Source of the DNA: Nyssa sinensis
Lineage: Eukaryota; Streptophyta; Magnoliopsida; Cornales; Nyssaceae
Reading direction: 5' to 3'
Assembly: GCA_008638375.1 (NCBI GenBank)
Contig: VIRR01000547.1
Span: forward strand, 186,001 to 250,000
DNA length: 64,000 bases
A model generated the notes under the pieces. The model saw only the letters and a list, made by a program, of their open reading frames with translations, did not search any database and was not told where the DNA came from. Numbering within the stretch: position 1 is the first letter of the stretch; each line of letters begins with the position of its first letter. Below, piece after piece: positions 34,711 to 47,220 of the stretch. A program made the translations under genes and the position numbers.

Positions 34711-37700
34711 TATTCTTTAAAATATAATTTTGTGACACAATTAAATAACAATTTAGTTTTTTCCTTTCTCAAAACTAACATTATATGATTGATTTAAGAC
34801 CAATAATACATGGTTAGTCAATAATCACTCGATACAATTTGTAGGTTGCTAGCTACCTTGCCAAATAAGGATTATGAAATGTAGGTTATGAGACCTACCT
34901 GTACTTTCCAATAGGTTATTTGGATCATGAGAAAAATATAAAATATAAAAAATATAAAATATATATATATATATAATAAATTATACTGACATCTCCTGTA
35001 ATTTATTCGATTTTCACTTAACTTTCTTCGAATATCAAATTCGACGAGTTTATCCGATTTTCAATTAACTTCCTTCAAGAATGAAATTTGACAGGTTGAA
35101 CTCTTATGCCATGTTTGTTTGACGGGATAAGATGATAGAATAGAATAAGTGATATCACATCTTATGTTTGGACATTTATTTAAAATGTAATTAGTTATAA
35201 TTATATCCCATTAGTATGAGATAAAAATAATCCCACCACTCTGATGACATTATTTTTATCTCATACTCAATAAAATAAAAAATAAAATAAAATAAAAAAT
35301 CTTCAATCATTCTTTTATAACAAAAAAAAAGAAAAAAAATAAAAAAAAAATTATTTTCAATAACTATTACAAATACTATTCATATATATTTTCATAACAT
35401 ATTATCATTACTACTTATGATAACTTTGAACTCTTAAATAAATTGAATAAATCAGTCCGTTAATTTTTACAATCATATGATAAATTATATATGTATAATT
35501 TATTATTATAATTGTGACATTTAATTTGATCACCTCGATCCTGAATAAAGACAAAACATTCCCCACGTAAGTTTTAAGAATATAGTTTATCTATAGAAAA
35601 ATAGAATATTCAACCTAACCCATCTCGTGATAAATCATTTTTAAAAGTTATAATTAAAAATGATTTTTTTATTTTTATAATATTAAAATTTTCGAAAGTG
35701 TTGAATTTAAGGTGTTCGATAAATGTCTCTTGAACGTAGCGACTGGCGGCCGAAGAGCATCTATTGAAAACTTTAGATTGCTCTTAAAGTTTTCACGTGC
35801 GCCAATGAAAGACAGCCAGTTCAGTTCGTGTCGGATTGTCACCACGTCACCCACTCAGCAAAGACTTTGTTAACGGCGGGCGGCGGAAGTTCATTTATTC
35901 TCTTTCCTCACGTGTGATCATCAGCTTTTTCTCTCTCTGTTTACGTCACTTCATTTATCATGCACAATTTTTAATGTTACCAACCTGCTGCCTCATTCTG
36001 CGCCGGCAAGGATGAATCGTTACCCAAAAAGAATTTAGATTCATTCGCATAATATCCTAAATGAATGGGAAGAAAAAAACTATCACAGGATCAATAGGTC
36101 ATGCTTGCATTATAGTGAACTCATATATAAAAAAATAAAATAAAAATGAAGTCTTGGAGAGTCTAACTTAAAAACATTGTGTGGAAAGTTTCTTTCTTCT
36201 ACACTAGGTCAATAATTTCTTATAGTATTATTTTACAAATTTTAATATATATTTAAATAAAATAATAATTATTTAATTTAATATATTATTTAATTATATT
36301 AATTATAAAATTAATTGAATAGATTATACCATAAATTAAATCAATAAATTATGAATCAACTCTTTTAATAATTTATTATTTGATTTAATTTTAATAATTA
36401 TTAGCTAAACGAAATAAGTTATAATATTACAAAAAAATTGAAACAATCTTAACACTTCTTTTTAACTTTTAAGAGATTATCATTTTTATTGATAATGACA
36501 AGAAGGTTATTTTTATTTTATATAATTATATATATATATTATTACCTTATAAATTATTTGCTTCTTTCAAAATAGTCCCATCACACCACCTGATAAAGGA
36601 AAGACCATGATTACCATCAAAAACCTTAAAACGCTTCAATTTGATGGGCATGCACTACGACCCACACATCGATAAGTGTGGTAACGTGCATCAACTTAAA
36701 AACATAAAATTGTAACATTAATGGACAACGTTGTGAACGCCTTTTAAGAATTCTTACAATTTTTTTTAAATTCTTTTATTAAAATTAGTTTAGTAAATAA
36801 AATAACAAAATTTTATTTGATGTTATTATTTGTAATTTAATGTGTCACAAATTAAGATATTGTCCTATTTTGATTCTTGAATTAAGATTTACGTAATTAT
36901 ATTTTTTACTTGAATATTTACTGCGAATTTTATGTTTATTTTATTTGTGAATATTATTTATAAATTAGTGATAACAAATTTTTATTTATTTAATTTATTA
37001 ACTGGAATTGATATTATTTTTGTCATTGAAAAAACTAATTTCTTTTTATTTTTATGAAAGAGTGGTAGGAGATTATGGGTCCAAATTTTAGAGTATTCAA
37101 ACTCTGAACTATTTATGCACAAAATTATTTTGAATTGTGAATTTTTGACTTTTAAAGTATGAAATTTGGGCAAAATAGTGGACGGTTAATTATCCACTAT
37201 AAATGTATTTTTTAGTGCTATGACAAATATGACATACTTTTTTTTAATAAAAAAAGTGTGGGATTTGTGACTTCTAATTTTATACAGGGGTAAGGTTGTC
37301 CTTTACAAGACTTCATTGAAGGTCAATTTTGTCATTTGACATGGTTAGTTGGGGTTAGTATAGTCATTTCCCTTATTTTTTTGGGCATCTTGGGTATTAA
37401 ATCAATTTTTTTGGCTGTCATCATCAACACATCATCTCTGTTAGTAACAATAGTTGACAGAGGGAGAAATCTGTAATTGACATATGAACCAGAAGACGTG
37501 TAGTGTTATTTCAGAAATTATAAGAGTAATTTTTGTAATTGTCAGAAATCTTAAGGGAGGTAAGTGTAATTATTCTTATTATTAATAATAAAAACTTTGA
37601 TATAATAATTTTTTTGATGAGATAATATTATTAATAATAGTATTTTATCATAATATATTTTGTTTGTTTCGTTCGTAGCACAGACAAGTACTAGCACTAG

Positions 37701-37974
37701 TACTAGTTATATAATATATCGTGATGGCTTGTATAAGTGGATGGTTACAAAGATTGATTTTTTAAATTAGATTTTTATCTTGAAGAATAATTCTTAAATT
37801 GGAACAGAGGAACTACCTTTTTTTTTATTATTATTATTGGCAAGTAAGTGTAAAAGTAATCGAAGATAAGATTATAATATTAATTTGACTAAATTACCCT
37901 TCCTTCTTTAGTCGTCTTTCCCTTGCCTTTTTTTGTCAACCTAAGATAGAATCGGTAGTCTAAACCTGATAAGC
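34711..37974. other. AT-rich intergenic DNA
   Basis: No gene is recognised here. A less AT-rich patch at 35725-35960 contains CACGTG (near 35915) and ACGTCA-type motifs and pyrimidine tracts, and could be an orphan promoter. A segment at about 35105-35260 has mirrored phrases (GGGATAAGATGAT and TTTTTATCTCAT) suggestive of an old MITE, without clear ends. The rest is low-complexity AT with short poly(A) and (TA)n runs. Confidence 0.5.
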
Positions 37975-39250
37975 TGATATACAGTATCTGATCATGGTGA
38001 TAAATGAACTATGCTATTGATATACCACAAAGTGACAGACCAATCTCCATATGACACGTATGCTTACAGAATAGACGGAGCTCGGCCATTCAAAGTAGAC
38101 CTACAGAACTCACAGGTCCAAGCATAGACCTTCAGAGCACCCCCCGTGTTTCAGAGCTCATCACCACCTTAACATCTGTCAAGCAGAAGATAAGGAAACA
38201 GTCTTCTACAAGAAAACAACCATTCACAGATATCTCTCAAGCGCAGTATCCAATAAGGCAACTGACGTTCTCCGATGATCAAATCCCTACTTTTATGGCT
38301 TTAAATCCTAATCAACTTAGGAATCACTAAGCCTATAAATAAAACCCTAAGGTACGCTTCTAGATTCATGCTTATTATTTTGCTTACATTACAGTTTTTT
38401 CAATTCAATTTATTAACTTAAGCATCGGAGCGGCTACCGCCGGAGCCAATTCGGTGGTCCTCTGATCTTTTTCTTTAAGTGTTCTTCAGGGATTCGAGCT
38501 CGGAATACACATCAGCCAAAAAATGCAACATCAGTTTGGCACCGTCTGTGGGAACGACAATCACCAAGTGCTCTACTAACACAAGACTCACTCTTTTTTT
38601 TACTAAAGGGTTATGGCTCCCAATCTTCGACCAAGGAAGAATACACAAAATCCTCAAAACCCCGACTGCCTGCCGGACGAGGAAAAGGACAAACGATTGA
38701 TCTTGTGCGGCAAAAGCTCGACCAAGTCAAACGGCAAAACCAGTTGATGCAAGAACAACTCCCAGCCATGTCCAGAACTCTAGCAATGCTGACTCAAGAC
38801 CGTGAAGTTAATCCTTTGAATCCATTCGTCAACACAATCGATCAACAACCTCCTGCTACTGCTCACATTCATGGAGATCCTCAGCCGTCGGCAGCCGCAG
38901 GTAGATGGATACCAACCTTTATCCCACAAGTCTATTATCGAAGCACCACTAGGGCTCTATCCCTTAGGGTTTCAGGAATGAACCCAGCACCACAAGAGTC
39001 TCAACCTCAAGTAGCTCCTGCTCCTCCAGTCTGGGAGGACCAAAGTAACCTCCCAACTATGGGACGGGATCATCCTGTCCACACAGGCCTTGAAGCCGCA
39101 AGGCTTGACTCGCAGCAACCAATCTTGCCTAGGGGCCTACAAAGAGCTGAAGAAGTGGCAGAATCTATGGACCATACTGTTGCTATGAGGGGTGCTCAAT
39201 CTTGCCTCTGCCTTAGACGATTTTTGATGGGATTGTTGACCCATTTATGA
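37975..39250 (+). mobile_element. Tat-like gypsy retrotransposon 5' end (LTR plus broken gag)
   Basis: An LTR of about 559 bp (37975-38533) starts TGATATACAG and ends CAACATCA. It has TATAAATA at 38334-38341 and the CATCGGAGCGGCTACC signature shared with the inverted-LTR element. It is followed at once by GTTTGGCACCGTCTGTGGGA, the conserved start of the internal region in plant Tat-type gypsy elements. A gag frame opens downstream. Pol and the 3' LTR are missing. Confidence 0.75.
38613..39250 (+). pseudogene. Frameshifted gag N-terminus of the Tat-like element
   Basis: An ATG at 38613 opens MAPNLRPRKNTQNPQNPDCL and an acidic stretch DEEKDKRL. Near 38700 the meaningful frame changes and continues as VRQKLDQVKRQNQLMQEQLP, a coiled-coil-like Gln-rich segment, then a Pro/Gln-rich linker to about residue 180 before a stop at 39250. 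The order (basic N-terminus, coiled coil, Pro/Gln-rich spacer) fits the beginning of a gypsy gag. The capsid core and zinc knuckle are absent. Confidence 0.6.
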
Positions 39251-39569
39251 ACTATACCTTAGACTATTTTTGGGGCATTTGAGACATCATTTTAGGAGAG
39301 TTTTTGAGAAATGATTTAAGACTGTTTTAAGGACCATTTTTTTTAATATGACTTAAATTAATTAGAACATTAATTGGGACAAGGACTTGGAAAGCATTAG
39401 GGGACCATTTTGAGTTAAATTGAATGACGAGTCTTTATTTAGATTTTTGGGAAAAACTTGAGGGAGTAAAAAGGGAGATTCAGCTAAATTTATTTATTTA
39501 TCATTTATTGGTTTCTTTTTAATTTCCGTTAACTCGCGCTTCGGGTTCGCAAAAATTCGGGACGTGACA
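39251..39569 (+). repeat. LTR 3' end fragment (probable)
   Basis: AT-rich sequence ends in CGCGCTTCGGGTTCGC followed by TTCGGGACGTGACA at 39569. This resembles the GTGACA end of chromovirus-type LTRs seen at 29469. No start or target duplication could be placed, and the left limit is only the end of the gag remnant. From 39570 to 40070 I see nothing recognisable. Confidence 0.4.
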
Positions 39570-40070
39570 ATTTAGGCCACAATAGCTTCCATCACAATTT
39601 GAGCTATGATAGCATTGGAAAAGCCCCTTAGAGTAGCTCTAACAATTAAGTCATTAGAACTGTTATAGTTACATTTTAGTAGCTCAGCTCCAAAGCAGTG
39701 CTCTGAGGATTGATTATTCATGTTCTCAAATGTCTTTGTAAAGTCGCTAAACATACCTCTAAATGTCATTTATTTGGAGCCATCATTGTAAAATGAGTGT
39801 ATAAAATGACCTTCTATCCATTGTTTGAAAAATTATCATAATATTATTGCATACAACCTCACCTACTTTTAACCCATCCTAAATTAAACCAGTCATTTCT
39901 CTGAAGACGCCTTTATATATTTTTTAAAAGGGTATACTTAAAATTTTTTTTGGAAAGTAAAAAATAAATAAATGAGAGGGGGAAACTCCTCCTCCTAGGT
40001 GCATGGTGGCCTAGTCCTTATGCATATCTATTGTGGTTGTTGTATTAAACAAACGTATCTATCACGACCT

Positions 40071-40560
40071 GAAAATTCACCTTATGCGGATTTCGAATCG
40101 CAGAGCCGACCCTGTGGCCGTCCCTACTTTTTCTTTCCTTGTATCAATGATAACAATGTGTAATATATAAAAACTTAAACATTTAAACAACGGAAGTCTT
40201 TAATAATCATAATATGGTTCTACATCTATTAAAATGGGAACCAACTTCACATCACCCTTAGGTGGTGAATACATGGGAGAACTACATCATCTCTAGTACA
40301 TTTTCAAAATGCTCTCCTATGCTCTTAAGCTCTTACTGCTGTCTTGCACATCCTTTTCTGAAACAAATAAATAAGTCTGAATGAGCTAACAAAGCCCAAT
40401 AAGTAAATTTTCTTCTCTCTGCCACGGGTCAGGGTCAGTATAGAAAGAGCATAATCCAAGGTAAACAAGGATATGATAACACGATAGCCAGTTAAGAATA
40501 TAGGATGCTATAATAGCAAATCAGGACAATAGAGATCACAATATAAGTGAATAAATGGCA
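40071..40560 (-). repeat. Chromovirus-type LTR fragment, minus strand
   Basis: The reverse complement ends AATCCGCATAAGGTG ... AGGTCGTGATA. It contains GGCAGAG, then TTACTTATTGGGC and TTAGCTCATTCAGACTT, matching in order the end region of the 3.4-kb LTR (ATCCGCATAGGGTGG, GGCAGAGTAAAGG, CTTACTGAG, AGCTCATCAG). The right limit is unclear. Confidence 0.6.
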
Positions 40561-40675
40561 CAAGACATATGGATATCAATAGGGATCTGTCAAAACAATA
40601 GCTATACTGTCACAATCAATAGGTAACCAATCAATCGTAAACTAATAGATAAGTTTTCAACGTATGATCATATAA

Positions 40676-41087
40676 TGAGAAAGGGCAATGCATCCCACAT
40701 CGCCTGTGGAAGGGAAAGGTAAAGGATTCATAAGTAAGGCTGCGCTTCTGATTAGCACAACAAGTTTTAAAGTAGTGCAGGTCGAGGCCCAAAGCAGACA
40801 ATATTGTGCTGAGTGGATGCGAGTCGTTATAGATGGTATTAGAGCCGGACCCCAGCAGGAAGTGTAGAGATGACTGCACGTTGTTGCACACCCGCCTAAA
40901 AGGACAGTGTTCCTATAGAGGGAAAGGGTAATGGGAAAGGGTAATACATCTTATATCACCTGGGGAAGGGAAAGGTGAATGATTCATAATTAAGGTTGTG
41001 CCTCTGACTAGCATAATGTGTTTTAAAGCTGTGCAGGCCGAGACCCAAAATAGACAGTATTGTATTGAGTGGATTTGGGTCGTTACA
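40676..41087 (+). mobile_element. TRIM (terminal-repeat retrotransposon in miniature)
   Basis: Two direct LTRs of equal length (156 bp), 40676-40831 and 40932-41087, share TGxGAAAGGGxAAT at the start, GGCCCAAAGCAGACA-like sequence in the middle and GTCGTTACA at the end. Just inside the left LTR is TGGTATTAGAGC (40834-40845), one mismatch from the usual initiator-tRNA-Met primer-binding site TGGTATCAGAGC. Just before the right LTR is the purine tract GAGGGAAAGGGTAA. The internal region is only 100 bp and non-coding. The whole element is 412 bp, a complete TRIM. A clear target duplication is not visible. Confidence 0.88.
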
Positions 41088-41133
41088 GTATCCCATTAGA
41101 GAATTGTCCAATGTTCACCAATGCCAAAATTAC

Positions 41134-41412
41134 CTATGCCTTGTTCCTATTACTACCGTCTCCTCCTTCTTCGCCACCACTTATGTTGATGTTGTTGTTG
41201 TCGTCATTGCTAGAGTTCACCCCATTTTGTCCATTGATGCCATCTTCACTGGATAATGCCAAAACTAGTTGTTTATAACCTTGATTTGCCTTCATTGTGA
41301 GAGTTAGGGTGGTGGTGGTGTTGTTGAGGGTTATGGAGAATAATGGTGACGAGTGTGATGGATGATAAAAATTGAGCTTCGCGATACTGACACGCAGCAT
41401 TGAACGAAACAA
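41134..41412 (-). other. Unidentified minus-strand ORF (92 codons)
   Basis: The frame has MFRSMLRVSIAKLNFYHP near the start, a Ser/Thr-rich segment, MKANQGYKQLVLALSSEDG, then an Asn/Asp/Gly-rich low-complexity tail. The composition looks more gene-like than its neighbourhood, and it could be an exon or captured fragment of an unknown gene. No domain is recognised and no splice partners are evident. Confidence 0.25.
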
Positions 41413-41752
41413 GCTTCTGCAATCATTACCAACTCCACACCTTCAATATAGATACTTTTCGAGGTTAAGTAAATATGGGCAAAGTAGTCATTTTTGCGTA
41501 CATAAACTAAAGAGTAGTTTTGTAAGAAAAAGAGAATAATAATGCTGACAACTACAAGGACTTTCCATGTATTATCTAAAATTATACTAATATCTCATTT
41601 GCTATATTGACAATACACATATTACCCTCCATACAAAATATGTCATTAATGGTATTAAGATTTTAACTAATTTATTTAATATGGCTAAAATACTCATGTA
41701 TATTACACTAACCTCTCATTCGTTTCCAGAGATCACATGAGAGGTTTGTGTA

Positions 41753-44472
41753 TGTAATACCCCGTATTTTTCTCAAGCCCTAATATTTTATGCATTATGA
41801 TGAAATTAATTTTATGAACTTATTAAAAATTAAATTGAAAGTTAATAGTGGGAGGATTTAATAAAAAAATACAAATAAAGTTACATAACTGAATTAAATA
41901 ATTCATATTGGGGCTGTGTTATAATATTAACAAATATAGGGTATTAATGTAATAATGAAAAGTTTAATATATTATAAATAAATAACCATAAGAAAGCCTA
42001 ACCTCTATTTTACATATCTCAAATTTAGAGAAAAAGACTATGTTATGAAAGATTAAAGAAATTTGATTTTGGAAAAAAGCATCGATTGAAGTAACTTTAA
42101 GGTTATTGCACTGATTTAAATTTGTTATTATGATGGTTTTGATGTGGGAAAGTTTGATGTTTAAAAATAATAATAATAAATTAAAATAATTATATTCATA
42201 GAAAAGAGACCATAGAATAATTACGTTAGGACTTGATTTTGAGTAAAAATCCAGGAGTTTTTGAACAAATTAAAAACATAAATTTATTATTCATAGAATA
42301 AGATTTAAATCGACATATAAAATGCCTAATACGACGATATATTAAAATTTAAAAGAGGTATAATAGATCATAATTTTAGAAGAAAATCTTATAACCGTAT
42401 ACTTTGGGTTAAGTTTTCTCTTAATTTTGAAAAACTTGATCTAATTAAATAATACTATTAGATACGTCTGGAAAAAAAGATTAAAACGTACACATAGTTT
42501 GTGTAATTTGGTAGAAAATTGAAGGAAGTAATTGAAGTTCAAACATTTGAAAAACAAGGGCTGCAGCGTTGAACGTACAGTCAAAGAAAAAGAAAAGTTG
42601 AAGTAGACGACTTTGTATTCTTTCAGAGCAAAGGCCACTCTCGGGTCCATTTACTAGTGGAGAGTGCGATTCACCTCAATGCCCAATGAGTTAGACAAAG
42701 TGTCTCAATTATAGTTTTCGATGAGCCCGTTCTACAAGCCCAGGTCCCGAATCTAATAATTTATTATATTAATTATTAATTAATAAAATCTTATTAATTT
42801 AAAAAAAATAGTAAATAAATTCTGAAAAGTATGAAATTTTGTAGAAAATCGTATTTGATATTACAAAGTTATTAATATGAGAGGTGTGACACAAAATAAT
42901 ACGAATAATTAAAATTTCATTAAAGTTTATCTTAATGTAATAATTTCTTAATTGTTTAAATGTGTAATTAGGTGACTTAAATTATGATGGTTATTTATAA
43001 GTAAATACGAGTTATTAGAACTGTATTCGGATTGAATATAAGACATTTGAATAATTGAAGAACTATGTTAGTTACATGTTTAACCGTATGTCTTGAGTTA
43101 AGCATAATAGGGTAATTTTGATAAAATTTGAAGAATTCGAGAAAAATAGAAATTAATATATAAAAATTATAAAAAATTTATGAAACACTTTAGAACCCTT
43201 ATTTAGGTATTTTAAAAATATTTAGGCCTAATGAGTAGACCTGTATTAGAATGTGTAAAATCATGTCAAATTTGACGAATTAAAGTAATTGATTAAATGT
43301 ATTATTGTGAATTATTCTATTATTTGAATAACTTTACAAAATAAATTTTTGGAATGCATGAAGTGATTTGAGGACATTGCTTCCGAAGTAAGGAAACATT
43401 CATAATATATCTAATTTTGAATAAATGCTAAATAAATATTTTATTCCTTTTATTTTATAAAAAATTATTTAAGCAAGTAAATGATTTTAAATTGTTTTGA
43501 CTACAAATATATATTTTACTATATTCTGCTTGTTTCATTATTGTTATTTGGGTCAAGCAAAATTTGATTATTTCTTATATGTATTATTTGTTTTCAAGTG
43601 AAATTATTTATGAAAATTATTATATTAATTGAAAATAATTGGCTTATTCGTATGATCACTATCAAAGTTATTTGAATTGTGTTTAGTATGGGTGCGAGTT
43701 ATGGTTGGAGTTTGTTTTGTGTCAATATTGATTTACTGCAATTGGTAGTCTGTTTGTGCCAACATGATTATGTAACAGTCTGACTCACATTAACAAGGGC
43801 ATAATACCATTAATTTTCAGTACTGGTGGCAGTCTCACTATGATTGGGCACCATTTGTGATTGTTGTGACAAGTAGGGTAAATGTTTATGGAAACTTGAA
43901 AATATGATTTGTTATTATACTATTTGTTAATGATTCGTGAAGTAGACAATGATATTAGTCTTCTTATTGTGACCATTGAAATACTTTCAAGTGATATGAA
44001 ACATTGTAATATATTTTGATTTGTTAGCAACAATTTTTAAAATTATTTGTGTTATTCCTTGACCTATTCTAGTTTGTATTGTACTGGATTACCTTATTAG
44101 GGTCTTTGAGCTTACCTCAATACTTTTTTTCACATATAAATTGAGATCAATTGTAATATCTTCTCATACAAACTGCAGAGCAATGAATAATAATTAGATA
44201 TCAATTTAGTTTCAGTTCTTTGTGGTCAAAACTTATTTTAGTTGGATAACTTTGAAACATATAGTAATTTTATTTCATGAGTTTTATTATTATTTAGATT
44301 TTTAGAGACAAATTATTTATTATTTGTTTGTGAATAGTAAATTTGTAATTCTTTCGAGTTTAGAAATAATTTGATTTTCTTACTAGAATATGAAATGATT
44401 AGAGGTAATTTTTGTTACATGTTTATTGATTTGAATGATTTAAGTTGTTTAGCCTTTAGATTTGGAGTGACA
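41753..44472 (+). mobile_element. Chromovirus-type LTR, about 2.7 kb
   Basis: It starts TGTAATACCCCGTATTTTT and ends TTTGGAGTGACA, the same kind of ends as the 3.4-kb LTR in copy B. The GGGTCTTTGAGCTTACCTC motif near 44100 also occurs, inverted, in the fragment at 53889. No gag or pol frame exists. The flanks (GTGTA and ATGTG) do not form a clear duplication, so the element is old or its ends are slightly misplaced. Confidence 0.65.
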
Positions 44473-44699
44473 ATGTGATTATCAAATATAATTTATATTT
44501 TTTGTTAAGTCATTTTTCATAAATTCTAGAAAGGGAGGCCAGTGCAATATTACAGAGAAAGCCTAGTAATTGCCAAATATGATAAAAAATGTTAGTGTAA
44601 TTATCTAAAAAAAAAAAAAAAAAAAAGAAGGAAACCTAGTTTTGTTGATATTTTATTTCATTAAGTTTATATCTGTTTAAAATATAAAAACTAATTAAC

Positions 44700-44863
44700 T
44701 GATTCCAAAAGAAGTGCCGAACCAAAGCATTCCACTGCGGGTTGCATTTGGTTTGATTTTTGGGTCGACGAGTAAATCCCGTGGAGGGCGTAAACTTTAC
44801 TGGTCCTAGCAAAGAACCCGTCAAATCTAGAGAGAGAAGATAGACAGCACAAAAGCGGGGAGG
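44700..44863 (+). promoter_or_regulatory. TRAPPC5: TRAPPC5 5' UTR and proximal promoter
   Basis: A GC-richer patch directly upstream of the TRAPPC5 start, standing out from the AT-rich LTR sequence before it. It includes AGAGAGAGAAGATAGACAGC just before the ATG, a GA-rich leader typical of plant 5' UTRs. The transcription start cannot be fixed. A chromovirus-type LTR ends about 230 bp upstream. Confidence 0.45.
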
Positions 44864-44935
44864 ATGATCGGAGTGGGGAAGATCAAGCAATACACAAACG
44901 TCCTCGACAAACCCCTCAGCAGGGGCAAACAAGAG
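44864..44935 (+). CDS. TRAPPC5: TRAPPC5 exon 1
   Basis: 24 codons from the ATG (MIGVGKIKQY ... SRGKQE), ending in phase 0 at donor GTAAAC. Confidence 0.9.
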
Positions 44936-45087
44936 GTAAACATTCCCTCTATACATTTTTTGTCAAACATTTGTAACATCGCGGCACGATTTATTTCAAT
45001 CTAGTTTTGCAATCTAGTCAATGGCGTTCTAGTTTCTTGAGATCTCACTATATTAGTCAAATGAGAGACAAAATAAAGATGACTTAC

Positions 45088-45310
45088 CAAGAGTTAGCTT
45101 GAGAGTTGAGTGGTATCTCCTCTACCTCCCAAAGAGGAGGTTGAGGGTTCTAGTCCCAATTGGGACAAGTGGCTGTGTCCCACCTATCCAGATAAAGGAT
45201 AAAAGGTGAGATTTTGAGTTTTTCGTTTTCCATTGAGATGAAAAGAACTCAGGTGAACTGAGCTAAGTAGCGATATTGGGGTCAGTGGGGTGGAGGTGTA
45301 GCAAACTGAG
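45088..45310 (+). mobile_element. SINE-like tRNA-derived element in intron 1
   Basis: TTAGCTTGAGAGTTGAGTGG (A-box-like), then GAGGGTTCTAGTCCC about 40 bp on (B-box-like, compare GGTTCGANTCC), form a tRNA-like head. A CTCC-rich stem (CCTCTACCTCC with GGAGGTTGAGG) lies between. The body continues with no coding potential. Ends and target duplication are not certain. Confidence 0.5.
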
Positions 45311-45503
45311 AATTTAGAAATTAAAATTTAGAATGTTAATTTATTTATTATATTTTATTTTTTCAATTTCACAGCAAGATAGGAGAGATTTTTTAACTTT
45401 TTTCAATTTCGATGTCATATTTGTTTGTTTGTTTTTGCATGAATTTGTGATTGCACAACCATACCATGGTTATGAATTGGTAAATGACTGATGTTTGTTA
45501 CAG

Positions 45504-45592
45504 GTCAGTTTGAGTGCATTTGCATTCTTGTTTTCGGAGCTTGTTCAGTACAATCAAACTCAAGTTGACAACATTGCTGAATTAGAACGAAG
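45504..45592 (+). CDS. TRAPPC5: TRAPPC5 exon 2
   Basis: Acceptor TTACAG. Encodes VSLSAFAFLFSELVQYNQ and ends ELER plus two bases, at donor GTAATA. Confidence 0.9.
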
Positions 45593-46006
45593 GTAATAAA
45601 CTAATTTTCAGAATTTGTGTTTTTACTTCATTACAGAAATTTATTAATGATAAGAATATTTAATAGATGAATTAAAATCATAAAAAAATCAATTTGAAGG
45701 ATTGAAATTAAAAAATAAAAGAATTTCCAGGAACTGGCATGATAGAAACTGGAAACTGGATTTTTCAGGGAATGTTTTGTGCATCAACATTGTTCAGAGA
45801 CTGGATCGTAAAAAATAAAAATAAAAATAAAAATCTTTGCTATTGTTTCTAGCTGATTAGGAAGTTCTAGATGAGATTTTCTGTTTTAACTCTTTGATGA
45901 ACTTTTGACATTAATATTCATTTAGTAATTATGTCAACATGTATTTGATCTGTATGGAACTTTTCACATCGTGCATTCCACTTTAAATGTTGTGATATGG
46001 GCGCAG

Positions 46007-46070
46007 GTTGGAAGATGCGGACTATGTTGTTGGAGCACGGGTTTTGGAACTTCTTTGCCATCGTGATAAG
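46007..46070 (+). CDS. TRAPPC5: TRAPPC5 exon 3
   Basis: Acceptor GCGCAG. Encodes LEDADYVVGARVLELLCHRD and K, ending in phase 0 at donor GTATAA. Confidence 0.9.
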
Positions 46071-46699
46071 GTATAAAATTTCCTAGAAGCTTACAATAAA
46101 AGATTTCTTGAACTATTGCTTAGTACCCAGTAACATATTCTTTGACAACAATTACTTGGCTATGTCTATATGCAATTTAATTTGTTATTATCTCCACTTG
46201 TTGATGGTGAGTGTCTTTTCCATCGTCCAAAGTAAACTAGTTAATTCACGGGTCTTCAGCTTCTTTAGTTTGATTCGAGGGGGGAACGTAAACCTTTGTA
46301 TTATTTATAATGGTTTATTTATTTATTTATTTTTATGTAATGGAATTGATACAAAGCATGAGAACAAGAAAAGGGGCAAAAATCTCACATGGCATGGAGC
46401 TTTGTACCTTGTGTACAAATTTTGGGTTTAGTCAAGTGTTATTTTATGTTAAATTTAAAATTAACTTGTATATTTTTATTTATGGTTTATTAGGTTTTAG
46501 GAGTTAAGGGTATTTTAGTAATTTCAAAATGCGCTGGACATGGACTTAAAAAAAATAAAAAATGCTCGACATGGGATGTAATTAGGAGTTCTCGGTCCGT
46601 TGGCTAGGATGTAAGTTTAGCAATTTCCATGGAAAATTATACCGTGCTCGAAATTCTTGCCGAAGATTGTTTTCATGGTCTTTGACTTGAGGGGTGATT

Positions 46700-47220
46700 A
46701 TGACAATGGATAATTTTTAGAGAAGAGGATTCAAATTGGCCAATAGGTGTTGTATGTGCAAAGTAGAGGAAGAAACAATTGACCACGTATTCCTTCATCG
46801 CTCAATTGTTAGGGAAGTGTGGTGTCTCCTATTTTTGTTGTTTAGGTGCTCATGGATCATGCTTGCCTCAGTTGTGGGTTTTCTTAGAGGTTGGTTAGGG
46901 GGTTGTGAGAGGAGAAATGTGAGAAAGGTGTGGAGGTTAGCGCCTCTTTTTCTATTTTGGTGCATCTGGCGGAAGAGGAACAATCGGATTTTTGAGGGAG
47001 TAGAAATGCCCCACAGTAGGTTTAAAGATAGTTTTTTTTTTTTTTAAATTTACATATGTTATAATTTTAGGTTAAAGAGTTGCACCATTTTTTTAGATAC
47101 CTTTGTTAACTTTATGGGAGGATTGAGAATGTAATTTTTGTGAAGTCCTTTTCCTTTGTATATGGGTTCGCCCACTTTCATGTTTTTTTGTCAATATACA
47201 ATTTACTTATAAAAAAATAG
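46700..47220 (+). mobile_element. 5'-truncated LINE 3' end in intron 3
   Basis: The frame RRGFKLANRCCMCKVEEETI, DHVFLHRSIVREVW, ... FLFWCIWRKRNNRIFEGVE is the zinc-binding C-terminus of LINE ORF2. The spacing C-x2-C followed by DHVFLH is that of zf-RVT. The pattern continues through WCIWRKRNNRIF to the ORF end near 47047. A 3' UTR follows, ending in an A-rich stretch at 47210-47218. It is same-sense with the host gene and severely truncated. Confidence 0.85.

Noticed and set aside
35725..35960. GC-richer patch with CACGTG as a promoter of a real gene
   Set aside because: No coding sequence follows within several kb on either strand; noted only as a possible orphan promoter.
36560..36640. Possible resumption of copy C homology (GTCCCATCACACCACC against GTCCCGTCACACCACC-like text in copies A and B)
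   Set aside because: The match is about 15 bases and the flanks do not align.
41748..44477. Target duplication for the 2.7-kb LTR
   Set aside because: Flanks GTGTA and ATGTG overlap in content but are not identical; I could not assign a duplication.
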